Shown piece after piece: positions 27,142 to 39,253 of a DNA stretch of 64,000 nucleotides; the first letter of the stretch is position 1, and every line of letters starts with the position of its first letter. The DNA comes from Omphalotus guepiniiformis (taxonomy: Eukaryota > Basidiomycota > Agaricomycetes > Agaricales > Omphalotaceae). Location of the stretch: positions 992,001 to 1,056,000 of the forward strand of contig JAQOOI010000076.1 of the NCBI GenBank assembly GCA_028554645.1. Reading direction: 5' to 3'. A program made the translations under genes and the position numbers. Under the pieces are notes generated by a model. That model saw only the letters and a list, made by a program, of their open reading frames with translations. It was not told where the DNA came from and did not search any database.

Positions 27142-28539
27142 CTAAGTATTCTTTTTGAAACGCACGACAACGACAGTCACATTATCCGATGTGTGATTGT
27201 TGAGAGCGTATTTCAAGAGATGCTGGCTAGCAGCTTGAGCGTCCGCGATGCTCTTTATCTGGTTGACGGCTGCTTGATCACCAATGACATCCCAGAGCTA
27301 GAGAAAAAAACACGCATGTAAGGCTAAGGACTGAAAGGTACGAGTTAAAGGTTTCACTTACACCGTCGCAAGCCAATATCAGAAACTCATCGTCGTCGCA
27401 CAGCTCCGTCTCCGTTGTATATGGAGCACCCACGACGAACTCCTTCATAGACGAATCACCCAAACTTCTCGTAACAGCCAGCACGCCGTTAACCCTACCA
27501 CCCATGACGAAACCTCCGGCATCTGTAATGCGCTTCGCCTCCTGCTTATCCGACCCTTTATGGTCGTATGTTAACCTAATAGCCTTTCCAGCTCGACAAA
27601 GTACACCTCGTGCATCCCCAGCATTGGCGCAATATAATACACGTCGCGAGTTTCCAGGAGGAACGCGGACTTTGACAAGTTCCCCGGAAGGTTTCCGAGA
27701 AATAGTCGGGGACGAGGATTTGGGGGTCTTTGGTGATATCGCACCCGATATTGAACCACCGCCCAAGCTTCGCAGAGCCTTCTTTATGGGATTACGAGAC
27801 TTCTTCTTCTTGGGTTTCCAGCTCTTAGAAACTTCGTCGCCCGAGAGTCCCTCCGAGCCGCTCTCCTGCGCACTGGCCGTGTCCTCCCCTTCTGCCAGAA
27901 GATTCTGACTATGACTTGAGGCGGGAGAACCAACAGGGGAGCCGTCGGATTGGATAGTATCTAGAAAAGACTGATGTCCGTCGGCATCCTCAATTCGCAG
28001 GAACGCAGTCACAGCAGTGCACCCAGAGTGAATTTTACCGTCCGACTCTTCGCACATTCGCGATAGATTGCCGTCGACTTCATGAAAGGTCTTGTTTAGT
28101 ACATCGGGTATTGTCATGTTCGGAGACGACCGTAGAGAGCCAAGAAGATACTACACAATATACTGCGGCGTTAGTGGAGTAATCGACACAGCGGGTAAGG
28201 AATGACACACTTCGTGAAAGTTGTTTCCACACCACTCTGCGGCGTGCTTGCCAGCATGACCGTCAAACACAGCGAAGAAACCTTGGCCACGAATGTTATC
28301 AAAGTCGGTCACGAAAGAGTGCGCATCCTCCATGGTCCGTCGGGTGCCCTTGTTCTCTGACACGCCAACTTGGTAGAAGGTATTCTTGCTGGCATGCCGA
28401 TTGAGAACCTGATAAGCGCGTTCAAGGGAGAAAGGGGTGACAAACTGAGAGACAGACTCACCCCATACGTGTCTAGTTCGGTCGTAGTAATTGACTTGGA
28501 GCGCGCATTTGGAGAGTCACTGAAACCGATTCGAGGCAT
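27142..28539 (-). CDS. PP2C-family protein phosphatase (tandem copy 1)
   Basis: Metal-dependent Ser/Thr phosphatase of the PPM family. The start MPRIGFSDSPNARSK at 28539 precedes YQVGVSENKGTRRTMEDAHSFV, FFAVFDGHAGKHAAEWC, HSGCTAVTAFLRI, RVLYCANAGDARGVL, LTYDHKGSD, GRVNGVLAVTRSLGD, FLILACDG and, after the last intron, LWDVIGDQ and SDNVTVVVVRFKK. All metal-ligand aspartates are present. Between the SGCTAV block and CANAGDAR sits an insert of about 100 residues (SPVGSPASSHS, acidic, then WKPKKKKSRNPIKKALRS) absent from the neighbouring copy; it could be a localisation or regulatory segment. The first intron uses the acceptor before AATACC, which restores the frame. Confidence 0.92.
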
Positions 28540-29392
28540 GCTTGGATTGGAAGAAAGAGGTCTGAAGGTTAGATTAGAAAGCGTATATACCGTATACAAC
28601 GGTGACAATAACTCACTGTGGCCCAGAAGAGGCGGCCGTGATGGAAGCTAAGGGGGAAAAAAGGAGGGACAAATTAGAGATGACAACACCGGGTGAGCGG
28701 AAAGACCGGGACTTACAAGAATTGCCCTCATCGATGGGGTTTATCAAGGCCATACTTAAGATTAGATGATATGTCGTCTGCAGAGAACTTGTGGAAATGG
28801 TGAATGTCGGACACGATAGGTAAGAACGGGAAGCTTTTATACGTGTTATGACGATCCCTTGTGGTCCCAGCGCCAAAGCTCGCCCGTCAAGTCAAATTTC
28901 TCACAATATTAAGCGTGGCCCAAGCCTCCTTTGCTTTGGCCTTTCTCTTGACCTTCTTTGACCCTGTTCTCCCCGAATTTCATCATTTTCTAATACTATT
29001 ACCCCCGTAGGCTATGTTTCAAGCTTTGACCAGTCCTTAAGAATGCTTTGTGTCCATTGTCTCCTAACTGCTTCAAGTTCAATGTATCTTCACCCCCTGA
29101 ACAGCTGTTGCTAAGTCTACTGGCAATTGTTAGTTGGAGGAGAACGATTGTTTCCTAAGTTAGAAACTCCACACTGGCCCGGGCATTCACCATCTGCTAA
29201 TCGGACGATCTTGATTGAGGTAAATAATTCAGTCTTACAATTATCGTTATACTGCTACAGGCATACTAAGGCATACTAAGCTACAGCCACAACAAAACAC
29301 CCAATTGAGGCAGATATACACCGTCACGAAGGCAAAGTACCACAGGAGAAATCGAGAAGAAGTATATAGACACACTTATTGAAGGAGCGAAA
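28540..29392. other. Promoter of PP2C gene 1 and 3' flank of PP2C gene 2
   Basis: About 0.85 kb without a gene. It contains a small nested repeat at 29255-29286: two tandem copies of GCATACTAAG between two copies of CTACAG. Confidence 0.5.
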
Positions 29393-30645
29393 CTATGTGT
29401 TTGAGGATGGTGTAAATCTCACGACCATGACCGTGACATTATCTCGGCTTTTGAGATTATCGTTCTTCAGTGCAAAGTGCACAAGCTTTTGGCTAGCGTG
29501 CTGAGGATCGTCGATACCTCGAATCATATCCACAGCTTGTTGATCTGTAACAACGTCCCACAACTAGAGGAGACGGCATTTATTAGATGCAACTTCAATG
29601 ATAATAATGATCATTAAGAGCTCACCCCGTCACAAGCAATTATACAAAATTCATCATCTGCGTTCAGCTCTGTCCTTGAAATGTACGGCAAGCCAATGAC
29701 CAAATCCTTCAGTCTGAGCGTATCGTATCGCACATGATCTCCTAAACTCCGAGAGACTGCCAATGTACCAAAGACACGACCTCGCAAGATGATACCGCCC
29801 GCGTCGCGTATACGAGCCTGTTCGTCTTGATCGGAGGGTTTGTGGTCGTGAGTCAGTCGCGTTGCGGTGCCATTACGACTGATCACAGCTCTTGCATCTC
29901 CCACATTCGCACAATACAGTACTCGACGAGCGTCAGGCGGAGGAATCTTGAGTTTACTGTTGTGCCCATTTACTTGGACACCATCAGAATTATCAGCAGA
30001 GAATGGAAAATGCTGAGACCCGTCGGCGTCTTCAACGCGCAAAAAGGCGACGACCGCAGTAGACCCAGAATCTGCTATTTCATCGGACCCTTCCGATAAC
30101 TCCCCAAGGGTATCGTCGACTTTGAGAAACGTTTGCCTAAGGACATCGGTAGCAGAGACATCTGGATTATCTCGTATACAATCAAGGAAGATCTGGCGAT
30201 TGTTCAGCATGAAAATTTTATTAAAAAGCAGAGCATATACTTTATGAAATTCGTGACCACACCACTCCGACACGAATTTGTTTCCGTGGCCGTCAAATAC
30301 ACCAAAGTATCCCTGCCCGAGAACAGAATCAAAGTCGATTACAAATGCATGGGTATCTTCCATGGTAGGTCTTATGCCCTGAGCTTCATGGACACCAATG
30401 CAATAATATCCATACTTCGAAGGGATCTGATTGAGGATCTACCGCAGACAAAGTGAGCCAACGCCGGAGAAAGAAATACGTGATCGTACTCCAAACGCAT
30501 TGGTGCCATCTGCCCTTGTGATAGGCTCTGAATGAGCATTCTGGGAAGACCTAAAACGTGTCAGTCTTAATGTAATCTTTCCTAGAAGAACCATACTTGG
30601 TCTTTGCCAATGGCTCATATCGCGATGACCTTCACGCGCTGTCAA
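29393..30645 (-). CDS. PP2C-family protein phosphatase (tandem copy 2)
   Basis: Second PPM-type phosphatase, same orientation as and directly upstream of copy 1. Motifs: GYYCIGVHEAQGIRPTMEDTHAFVIDFD, YFGVFDGHGNKFVSEWC, DSGSTAVVAFLRVEDADG, RVLYCANVGDARAVI, LTHDHKPSD, GRVFGTLAVSRSLGD, FCIIACDG and, after an intron, LWDVVTDQQAVDMIRG and DNVTVMVVRFTP (stop 29393-29395). It shares exon order and many residues with copy 1 (SEWCGHEFHKV against AEWCGNNFHEV) but lacks the long insert, so the pair arose by tandem duplication followed by divergence. The N-terminus is uncertain: in-frame ATGs lie at 30645, 30618 and 30594, and an upstream exon is possible. DGHGN instead of DGHAG is a substitution outside the metal ligands. 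Confidence 0.88.
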
Positions 30646-31271
30646 TTGGGGACCCCTTTGTATTCAGGTGATGAGGCGTTACTCACATTCTGATTTGTGA
30701 AATAATGGCAGTTTCGACGAGAATATGAGAGGAAAAGAAGTGAAGTGTGGGGTTGAGTGGCAAAGTATATCCCTGACGAAAAGTGGCGAGGTGCTATGAC
30801 GCGAAATAGCTCCGGTGACACCCAAGAGGCACAGTTCGGAGCGATTTGATTCTGATATATGTCTAGCCCAGTCCTCAAGCCTCAGCGCTCAGCTTTTCTC
30901 GCTCTTGATGATGGTGGCACAAAAGCAGAGGATTACGTCGAAACTTCTTTTGTATATTGAGAATATTTGAGGAACGGTAGTATTGTACACCTTTCGAACA
31001 CAAGACAGCTACAACAGCAGATTGAAGAACATCGAGTGATCTGGGCGTTACTGGCGACCTACGAATTAAGTTTTTTTCAAGACAGCATACAGGCACTGCC
31101 AGATAAGAGGCAGAATGAAGAAAAGGTGTGCGAGATTTGGCAACAGCCCCAGGAGTAACCGACGCATATAGCCAAATCGAGACAGGATTCACACTTACTT
31201 AAGTCGCTACCCGGACAGCAATTTAGCATCTTCAGTGTTATCCACCTTTTCGAGTCCGTCGAAACCAGTGG
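30646..31271. other. Divergent promoter region, PP2C gene 2 / eIF5-mimic
   Basis: About 0.6 kb with no gene recognised; it separates two starts reading outward. Confidence 0.45.
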
Positions 31272-32921
31272 ATGTCTCAGCAACCAACCGCCCAAAAGCC
31301 TTCGCTCCAGGGGGTCAGAATCAAAGCAAGAAAGGGCGCTGTAAAAGCTCAAGCAAAGCACGAACCAACCAGTGAGTGTTCCTACAGATCTCTTGATGTC
31401 TTTATTCAACTCGTTTGACAGTCTTCAGAGACCAGCTTTACAAGCATCTTGAAGCTATACCAGAGAACGATTTTGATTCTTTTACCACAAAGTTGATTCA
31501 AGCCGGTTCTACACTCGAATTTCTCAAATATGCAGACCCACTTTTCGAAATCATCCTCGTCGGAGGTCTTCTCCAGCCCGGAGGTAGTTACATTGATGAT
31601 GGTGCACCCATGTCCCCGTTCACCATTTTCAACGCGAAGGAACCTGCCCAGGTGGATGACATAAGGAAATACATCGACGTTCTGAACAAACTCATCAGAA
31701 GGTGCGCGAATGTATCAATTCAAGTTTCGAGATGTATCTAACGCATATATCCTGCCAGATACAAATATCTTCAGAAACCTCTTGAAGAATCAGCTCTTCC
31801 TGGTATTCTGCAGTATATTCATCGCTGGTCGCCTGCCCAGAAGGACAAATTGGCCATTGCAACTGGACTTTTGCTCTCTCAAGGTCTCGCTAGTGCCGCT
31901 TCTCTTCAGAGTCTAACCAAGGATCATCTCATTAAAAATGGTGAGCTATTCACCATATTGTACACCAGGTCTTTGCTCATGTTTCAGAACTTTAGATGTA
32001 TCCATCAGCGTGCTGACTATCGTGTTTCGTGCTTATCTGGTCGATCAGCCCATGGATCACCTCTCTGCCACCCTCAAACGTGGCGGCATAAGAGACCTTC
32101 TCCCCTTCTTCCCTCCTAGTAAGCGCGAGGGTAAGCACCTTGAAGAGCATTTCAAGAAAGAGGGCCTTCCGCAAGTATCGGAGTGGTGGGCGAAGAAGCA
32201 ATACGCTATCGTAAAGGATAGTATCGTCAAGGAGCTTCAAGAGCTCGTGGAACATGAAGAATCTGTTGGATCGGTATATATCTACTTCTTCAAGATGTTT
32301 ATTGTTTATACATCTGTCCTTCTTAGATCGTCTCTGCTATCAAAGCACAACAGGAAGCTAACCCTATTCCTGATACGGAACTCATTTCTTGCATTTGGCA
32401 AGGTCTTATGGCCTCTGTCGACTGGAGTGCACGCCCTGATCAAATTGAGGGTCTGGCACTGCGTGAAGTCGGGGTACGCAACGCGATCGTACAGCAGATT
32501 CAAACTGTCTAATTCTACACATGGATTACAGAAATTTGCACCCATTCTTGAACCTTTCTGTACTGGCCCCAAGACCGAAGTTGCTCTCATCAACGTTGTA
32601 CAGTTGTATTGTTATGAAGACACTCGCATCATCAAAGCTTTCCCTCAAATTCTCAAAGTGAGTTGATAGCGACAAACGACCAGAGCATCAGCTGAGAAAT
32701 GGATACACAGGTTCTGTATAATAAGGACTGTATTACTGATCAAGCCATAATTTACTGGCACCAGAAGGGCTCGAAGCCTCAAGGCCGGCAGCACTTCTTA
32801 AAGAGTACCGAAACACTCGTCAAGTTTCTGTGTGTAATTGATGTTCACCAGATCGGTACTGACTTTCTCTTCACAGTTTCTGCAAGAGCAGGAATCTGAG
32901 GATGAAGAGGACGAGGAGTGA
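31272..32921 (+). CDS. eIF5-mimic protein (BZW/5MP) with C-terminal W2 domain
   Basis: Homologue of BZW1/BZW2, which bind eIF2 and eIF3 through a W2 domain, compete with eIF5 and tighten start-codon choice. The start MSQQPTAQKPSLQGVRIKAR at 31272 leads into FRDQLYKHLEAIPENDFDSF, TKLIQAGSTLEFLKYADPLFEIILVGGLLQPGG, FNAKEPAQVDDIRKYIDVLNKLIRR - YKYLQKPLEE, then the MIF4G-like middle and the W2 part CIWQGLMASVDW, KFAPILEPFCTGP, CYEDTRIIKAFPQILKVLYNKDCITDQAIIYWHQKGSKPQG, ending in an acidic tail QEQESEDEEDEE typical of W2 proteins. In the last intron the run AGTTTCTG occurs at both borders; the in-frame GT donor (GTAATT) gives FLC-FLQ. The intron before KFAPIL starts GTACGC and removes an otherwise fatal stop. 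Confidence 0.92.
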
Positions 32922-33092
32922 TGCACTCTTGCGATATGAGAGACGTACACATGTCTTTCTAGCTGCACTCCTACTTACTTTTCTCAGTTTGGTGTGATAC
33001 ATGACTCGAGTATAATTTACAATCACATACAGTAGAGGAAGTACGACAATGTGTCACGTCTAGTGTAGCGAAAGTTATATATGGAACCCGTA

Positions 33093-36000
33093 TCACCAGG
33101 CTTCAGGCATCGGAGCAAAATCTCCTACCCAGCCGTTCGCTCCGGCCATTTGCAAGAAAATACCATCAGATCCGTTGACCGGAAGACCAAGGTCCGCCAA
33201 ACTCTGCAACTTAGTTTCAGTCCCGTAACCGGATATTAGCAACAGTTTGCCATACCTGTTCTTGCAGCCAAAGAGGTATAGCAGAAGGGCTCACAATGTT
33301 TCGGTCGCCAGCTCCAAAGCCAAGCTCTTCCATGGTGAATGGCGCAGGCACAGATGGATCTACATACGACGTAGGTGTAACGACCATGTCAGTAAAACCT
33401 GGAGGGGGCATGCTTGGTATGGGAGTAGTGATTCCACTGGGTAGACCAATCTTGCGGCGAAGGTTGGCAAGCATGATACGAAGCGTAAGCGCGTAGCTGT
33501 CGGTATGTCCACGTTAGAGATCTCAGGGTATCGAAAATGAGCAGCCTCACCGTTCAGCAGCAACGTCCGACAACAGCTGCGACAGCTGCTCCACTTGTAC
33601 TGTGATGACGGAAAGATCCATTTCACCAGGGAACAGACTGGCCATCTTCAGCAAGAAAAGACCGGAGAATGCAGCCGTCACGAGACTGTCATGAACGGCG
33701 TAGCGGAGGGCAGCTCTGAAAAACGGATTTTTTCAATTCCAGCTGACAACAATCGTAAGATCACGCGCACCGGTACTCCGGGGAAGAGAGAAAGATATCG
33801 AGACACTCAGAAGCGGCATCTTTCGCTTGAAAAGCAAGTTCACGTTGTTCAAAAGGCATTTTATCCCAAGAAACACCTCGCAAAGCTACACACACCAACC
33901 ACAACTTCGCATAGTGCAATTCACCAGCAAGAATCTTGCGAAGCAGAGAGTTTTCATCCATCGTTTGGCCTAGATTGATTGAGCAGTACTCTGGCTGACA
34001 GCTTGATGAGTGGACTTACGATGCAATTCGTCACATTCAGTGTACCACTTATCGAGGGCGACATTAGCACGCCGAATGAAGGCTAACGTGGCATGGTTGA
34101 CTTGGCCATTCATAGGCACCAGCGTCTCATAGATTTGAGCTGCAAAAGACAATCAGCCCCGATCCGTCACATAACGCGAAGATACCGTACTCTTTTGAGC
34201 AATCAGTTCGACTTGTGAAATGAGTCTGACATCAGTCGGAGAAGCCATTGGGTGATTCAGAAGCAGACGACAGTGTCGGATGGAGTTTTCGTCACGCAAC
34301 ACAATCGGCCTGCCTGTACCCAAGCTCATCCTGTAATATATCAAAATCTGAACAATGACCTGGTTGAGAAATGCGTACTGATGATCAAACCAATATAGAC
34401 ATAACCAGATACGGGCGGAAACAACTAAAGTTTGGAGTCAGAAGAATCAGGTAAAACATGAAATCTGCAATCATGCCTAAATCGCGTTCTTCATCTTGTG
34501 TCCTCTTCTTACCGCTATCGTCAGCGAGTCTGTCCAAAGCACGATGCAAGCCTAGATCCAATGCCATGCGCATCGCGTGACCGCTTGGTAGCCAGCCATT
34601 CGTGCTCCAAGCGGCCAGCAGCAACATGCCTTGAAAAACTTCAGATTACAAGGAAAACACGTTCTCAGAGGGTGTAAAGCAGACCTTGAACTGCCTCTTT
34701 TCGGACAACAGGTCCAAAAAGCGAAGAGCGAGCTATGCCCTGGGCTTCTTCCAAACATTTGTAGAAGGTCGGACTGAGAAGACCATTCCCGCTCCGGATC
34801 TTACTGGCAACAGCCAAGATAGCATCGAACGTCCAGGGTGTACGTTCCATCAAGCTTTCATAGGTATCATACGATGGGTCGAAGACCGGTATGAATAGAT
34901 GGCATCCTGCAAAGAAGCTGGACACGAATGTGAGATAAGTATATATGATATATGATAAGAGCACCGCTAAGTGCTGTGGCTGTAATTTACATGTTGTACA
35001 ACTCCCTGGCCTCCGAATCGGCGACAAGACCCTGCAGACGTATCCGTAAAATTCGGTCCAATTTGAAGCCTAAAAGCAAACACACCTTCTCTACGACATG
35101 AGGGAAAGCGTTGCGTGGGATTGGTTCAGCGCGCTTGCGCTTCTTAACCCTATGGTAGTGATTGAAATTGGGTGTCCATCTCTTGACCAAAAACTAACAA
35201 ACCTTGGAGGAGATGCGGAAGGAGCTGCTGCCGCCTCCGCCGCCGCGTTGGCTAATCCCTGCAATGCTTCAATTGGGGCATTCAGAGTTGCACGAGGTAA
35301 AGTGTCCTCAGATTCGTCGTCTGAAGACGGTGCGGTACTAGGAACGATTCCATACGTGGCATACTTGTGAGGCTTACCGGTATGATGAATGAATATTGCC
35401 ATCATTAGTAAATGGCAAGACTTACCGGTGGGGCGAACCCGGGCAACGGAGGAAATGCCCTGCGATCGTTTGCGTCAAAACCGTTGCGTCCTCCAGGAGA
35501 GAAAGGGGCTCCGGGCTCCCGAGCGACACCTGGGGCCGCTGGAGGAGGAAACATGGGGCCGCCACTCATCGTAGCTTGGCTTTGTAATACGTTGAGGATC
35601 CTGTCCAACGATGACTGCATGCCAATCATATGGCTTTGCATGACCTTCATTGATGATAGTTTAGTACCGTTGACGGGACGCCCGAACTTTGTTGAACATA
35701 CCAAGTACTGGCCTTCAAGGCGAGATAGTCGCCTGCGCAATTCGTTATCAGTGACTATGCTAGACTATCAACCAAAGACTCACTCGACACTAGGGCCCGC
35801 CAACGCCTGTACATTCTTCTTCTCTGGTTTCTCGAAGACACAAGTTGTTCCACTTAATTGACAACGACGGCAAGGAGGCTAAGATAGACAAAACGAGCCG
35901 GGCCGACCGGGGCAGGCGGTCCAGTTAGCATGGGGCGGGACGTGAACAGAAGGCGAAAAAACTCTGCACCTCTCCTTCACATCGATTCTTTCCTTTCCTA

Positions 36001-36161
36001 CAGGCGGTACAGGCCCGAGCGCCTCGCTTGGGAATATGAACGTTGGAAGCCTGGCCCGAGGTATCCGCTGCAGAATGGTTCATATCAGCCCCACTAATTC
36101 TGCGTCTTTTGGAAGCAGTTTCTGAACCGTTAGAAACCGACGCTGCAGGACTCAGCGACAT
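33093..36161 (-). CDS. Zn2Cys6 transcription factor with fungal-specific TF domain
   Basis: DNA-binding regulator. The start at 36161 (MSLSPAASVSNGSET) precedes a basic patch ASKRRRIS and the binuclear zinc cluster CTACRKGKNRC - EGEPPCRRCQLSGTTC with Cys at about 51, 54, 61, 67, 70 and 77 (CX2CX6CX5CX2CX6C), split by one intron. A linker RLSRLEGQ..., a Pro/Gly-rich stretch and an Ala run (AAAEAAAAPSASPPR) follow, then the fungal TF middle-homology region: FFAGCHLFIPVFDPSYDTYESL, RTPWTFDAILAVASKI, LLLAAWSTNGWLPSGHAMRMALDLGLHRAL. The end reads LADLGLPVNGSDGIFLQM ... GDFAPMPEAW (stop 33093-33095). About 14 exons. No adjacent pathway genes suggest a target. The splice between the zinc cluster and the coiled-coil linker (about 35,745-35,780) needs a very short intron and is uncertain. 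Confidence 0.88.
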
Positions 36162-37703
36162 TGATGAGCGTGTTAAACAAAGAGAGAGCAGAAAATAATA
36201 TTTCAGGGAGAGAGAGACGGGAATAAACTGAGACACAGGACGTTCGGCGGCTTTGGCGTCTTCCAGTGTCCACGTGTTCTCTAGGATCAATTGATTCTTC
36301 CACTGTCCTTCCATCTCTGCAACTCTCTTATCATAATGCTCAACGATTATCTCTTCATTTTCGTTTCTATTTCTCACTTTGCTGCCTTCATTTTAACCTA
36401 CACAGGCTTGTTTGCTCTCTGCTTTCATCAACATTCGACTTTTGCTGCTGCGGTACCGCCCACATTATGAAGCATCACCTCAGCTGACCGTCATTTACTC
36501 CAGAAACGCGTTGTCTTCTGGAACTTATACTTACATATCACCCTGACCTGTTGCTAGAATTACGAAAACATTCCAAAACAGCTTCAAAATCAAATTATTT
36601 GTGCTCTGTTCAAGTCCGACTCTCATCTCGCCTCTTAGTTCTCATTGTATACTGTGGTCGCACATGAGGGTGGATAAATGAAAATGAATGACCGTCTCAT
36701 TTGGTACATAAGTATTCCATGAAGTGATGCAGCTAATCAGGCACATAAGTCATTCTAAGTTCGCCAGGACCTCTCACTGATAATAAATTCTGTCTCCTGC
36801 GTTGTAGCTTCAGTCGGGCCTGAAGGCATCTCTTCTGCCGGTAAGGTTCTTAATTTTGTCTTTGATTGGTCTTTATATGCACTGTCAATGCACTGTACTC
36901 TCAGCAATGTATACTGTTCCCGAAAGTATGTATCTGATCTTGTCCTCATTCTGACGTTTGTCACCTTGAGCGCAAAAGTCAGTGAGCTAACCTCTTATTT
37001 GCGGAAATCTTGGAATGAAATAGGGCTGTCCTGTCGCGCTCAGTACAGAGAGTCAGTAGAGAGTCTCATCTGTGAAGTATGTCATTGGTTGCGGCACAAT
37101 ATTGCTTTTGGTTCTTAGCAACGGCAGACTTGTTTCCGTTGCTAACCTCATGAATGAGGCTTTCTTGAATCTTTTCTCGTTTCTCTAGAATGAGCAAAGA
37201 GGTCACATGGAGCACATTGTGAACAAACGCGGGCGAATGAGCATGTGGAAATGGACAAGAGTTACGCCGAGCAATCAAGACAACAGGCGAATATTCACCA
37301 CCAGTTGATTCCTGTGAGACCAACTAGAAGACCTTGCGAAAGGGTTGTAAGGAATGAGAGTTGCAACATGTGCTTCACCGCTCAAACTGGGATTCAATTG
37401 CCTATGCTGGATTCTGCTATCAGACTCTAGACAGGCATAGTGATTCCTTCCTTGATGATAACCATCGAGATTCTGATTAATATGAGAACGGCGCGCACCG
37501 GTGAAGACGAATGCTTGACTGAACGTGCCGTTATGGCAGCAACAAACAGACTGTTGATATTCTTGCTTTGTGGATAAGTACTCTTTCAGACGGACAGTTA
37601 TTCAGCTAATCTACGCAACAACCATAAGTATATCATAGCCGTGCACGACATAAGCACAACTGACCACACCTCGTGTTTCGTTTTTTTCGTTGGCCGCTCT
37701 TCC
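36162..37703. other. Large gene-free region between the TF and MND1
   Basis: About 1.5 kb, the longest stretch without a recognisable gene. The open frames here are short and show no family signature, codon pattern or splice structure I could defend. It contains a perfect 10-base inverted repeat at 37115-37145. It is the upstream region of the regulator gene and the 3' flank of MND1. Confidence 0.5.
37115..37145. repeat. 10-base perfect inverted repeat (hairpin)
   Basis: TTAGCAACGG at 37115-37124 and its exact reverse complement CCGTTGCTAA at 37136-37145, with an 11-base loop. It lies in the gene-free region and is not linked to any product. Confidence 0.6.
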
Positions 37704-38747
37704 TCAACAGATGTCCTCGTAGTCCTCTGCGATTCCGAGATACCTCCGTATGTCCTCGGCTTGCACACCATTTTGACGCGTGAAATGGGACATCAAGATA
37801 CAATAATTATCTGTCCAGGACCATATAAGTCAAATTGAGCGGAATTGGTGAGATTTGTTACCTGTCCACCGGATAGCTGCTTCCTTGCCTAATGTTATAG
37901 CACGACGCGTTTCCTCGAGTTTAGCTGGGTCACAAGCACCATATGCTTTGAGTTCTTCATCAAGCTGGCATAGCTCCTTCTTGAGCTGCTGGAGTTTTCC
38001 TAGTGAACTGGTGCGGTTCTCCTACTCCTTTTGCTATCAGAAACCTGTTCCTTGGTGATGAGATAATGGTAAGCACCGAATCTACTCTGATTGATTTTTC
38101 ATGATCTATAGCCTGCTTAATATCCGTTAATTGAAGTTCATTGGCGGAGCGCAATTCCTTGGCTGCATTCAGACGGGCCTTCGCCTGCAATTTGGTCAAA
38201 CACATGAGCGTACAAAGTGAATGCGCTCTTGATACACTCACTAGTGCTCCTTGATGAGATGGGAAGCTCCAAAAGACTAAATGACTAAAAGTCAGCCGCA
38301 TATATGAAGGCTGAATTCGATGGTACTTGCAATTTGAAGCGCCTATTTTGTCGGCCTGAACAAGGCCGTCGTCGACCAGGGACTGGAGAACTTCCTTGAC
38401 GGACTGGGAGACTAGAAGTATGTCGGCGTGTCACGGTCTAGACTGACAAATATATACCACGTACCGATCCCTTTCAACTTCGGTCCCAGCTTCTCCAATT
38501 CCTTTAGCTACAGAGGGCTGTCGGCACAGTAGTACTTGCATGTAATAGACAATTTCAGACCTGATAGAAGTCCTTCTATGGGGAAAATCAATTTCTGCCT
38601 TCGCAACGCAACGGAATTTGTACGCACTGTATCATGAAATATCTCCACAAGCTTGACGCGCTTTTCTTCTGCAGAAAGTCCTCTGGGCGCCTTTTGAAGA
38701 AAACATACGATGAGACAACACGAATTTTATGTGATATGGCTTACCAT
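37704..38747 (-). CDS. MND1: Meiotic recombination protein MND1
   Basis: Partner of Hop2; the dimer stimulates Rad51/Dmc1 strand invasion in meiosis. Spliced length is 204 residues, the family size. The order is RGLSAEEKRVKLVEIFHDT, KDFYQ, LKELEKLGPKLKGI, VSQSVKEVLQSLVDDGLVQADKIGASN, FFWSFPSHQGAL, then a coiled coil to AAIRWTDN and the end GIAEDYEDIC. Gene structure is extreme: exon 1 is just the ATG (38745-38747) before a GTAAGC donor; KDFYQ is carried by a 15-base microexon (38561-38575); and the intron between SN and FFW is GC-AG (GCAAGT). Every one is needed to obtain the conserved winged-helix N-terminus. Presence fits a sexually competent fungus. Confidence 0.93.
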
Positions 38748-39253
38748 TGAAATCTAATCGTGCTCAATTGAGAGGAACCTGGAAAGGTGAAAGAACTGAC
38801 CACGTGCCCCGAAATGGGAAGGGCATTTCCTTTTTTGGTTTGAAAACTGGAGTAGCAGCAGAACATACAAAAACCTCAGTTTTGCGAAAAGTGTACTGGG
38901 CACCACTAGCATTTCAAGCAAGCCAAGCCATGACCGAGCGATAAGATGTATGATATGAATTGCAGAATGATATTGTGTTGGCCAAGCAGGGCTGTACATG
39001 GAAGAGAAAGAACAGAAAACAGTGTCCTAATTAAATAGATGTGTGATCAAGGCGAGTTGGGCAAAATCAGTTGGGCAAAATCCACCAGTAAAGGTATCAT
39101 AGCTAGAAAGAACGAAAGCAGGGAGTGGATACTGACATTCTTGGAAATGAGGGTGATGAGACAGTATATGTACAGATTTTAGGCAAAACGACCGAAAAGA
39201 GATCCAATTATGACAGAATGCGCAGGCACATATAAAGATGACCACAGGAAGGG
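38748..39253. other. Upstream region of MND1
   Basis: About 0.5 kb without a gene; it also contains the 3' flank of the large unknown protein. Confidence 0.45.

Noticed and set aside
32820..32890. Non-canonical donor in the last eIF5-mimic intron
   Set aside because: GTAATT nine bases downstream is a normal in-frame donor; only the border repeat remains noteworthy.
35412..35861. 149-codon plus-strand frame
   Set aside because: Antisense to the zinc-cluster regulator exons; no family resemblance.
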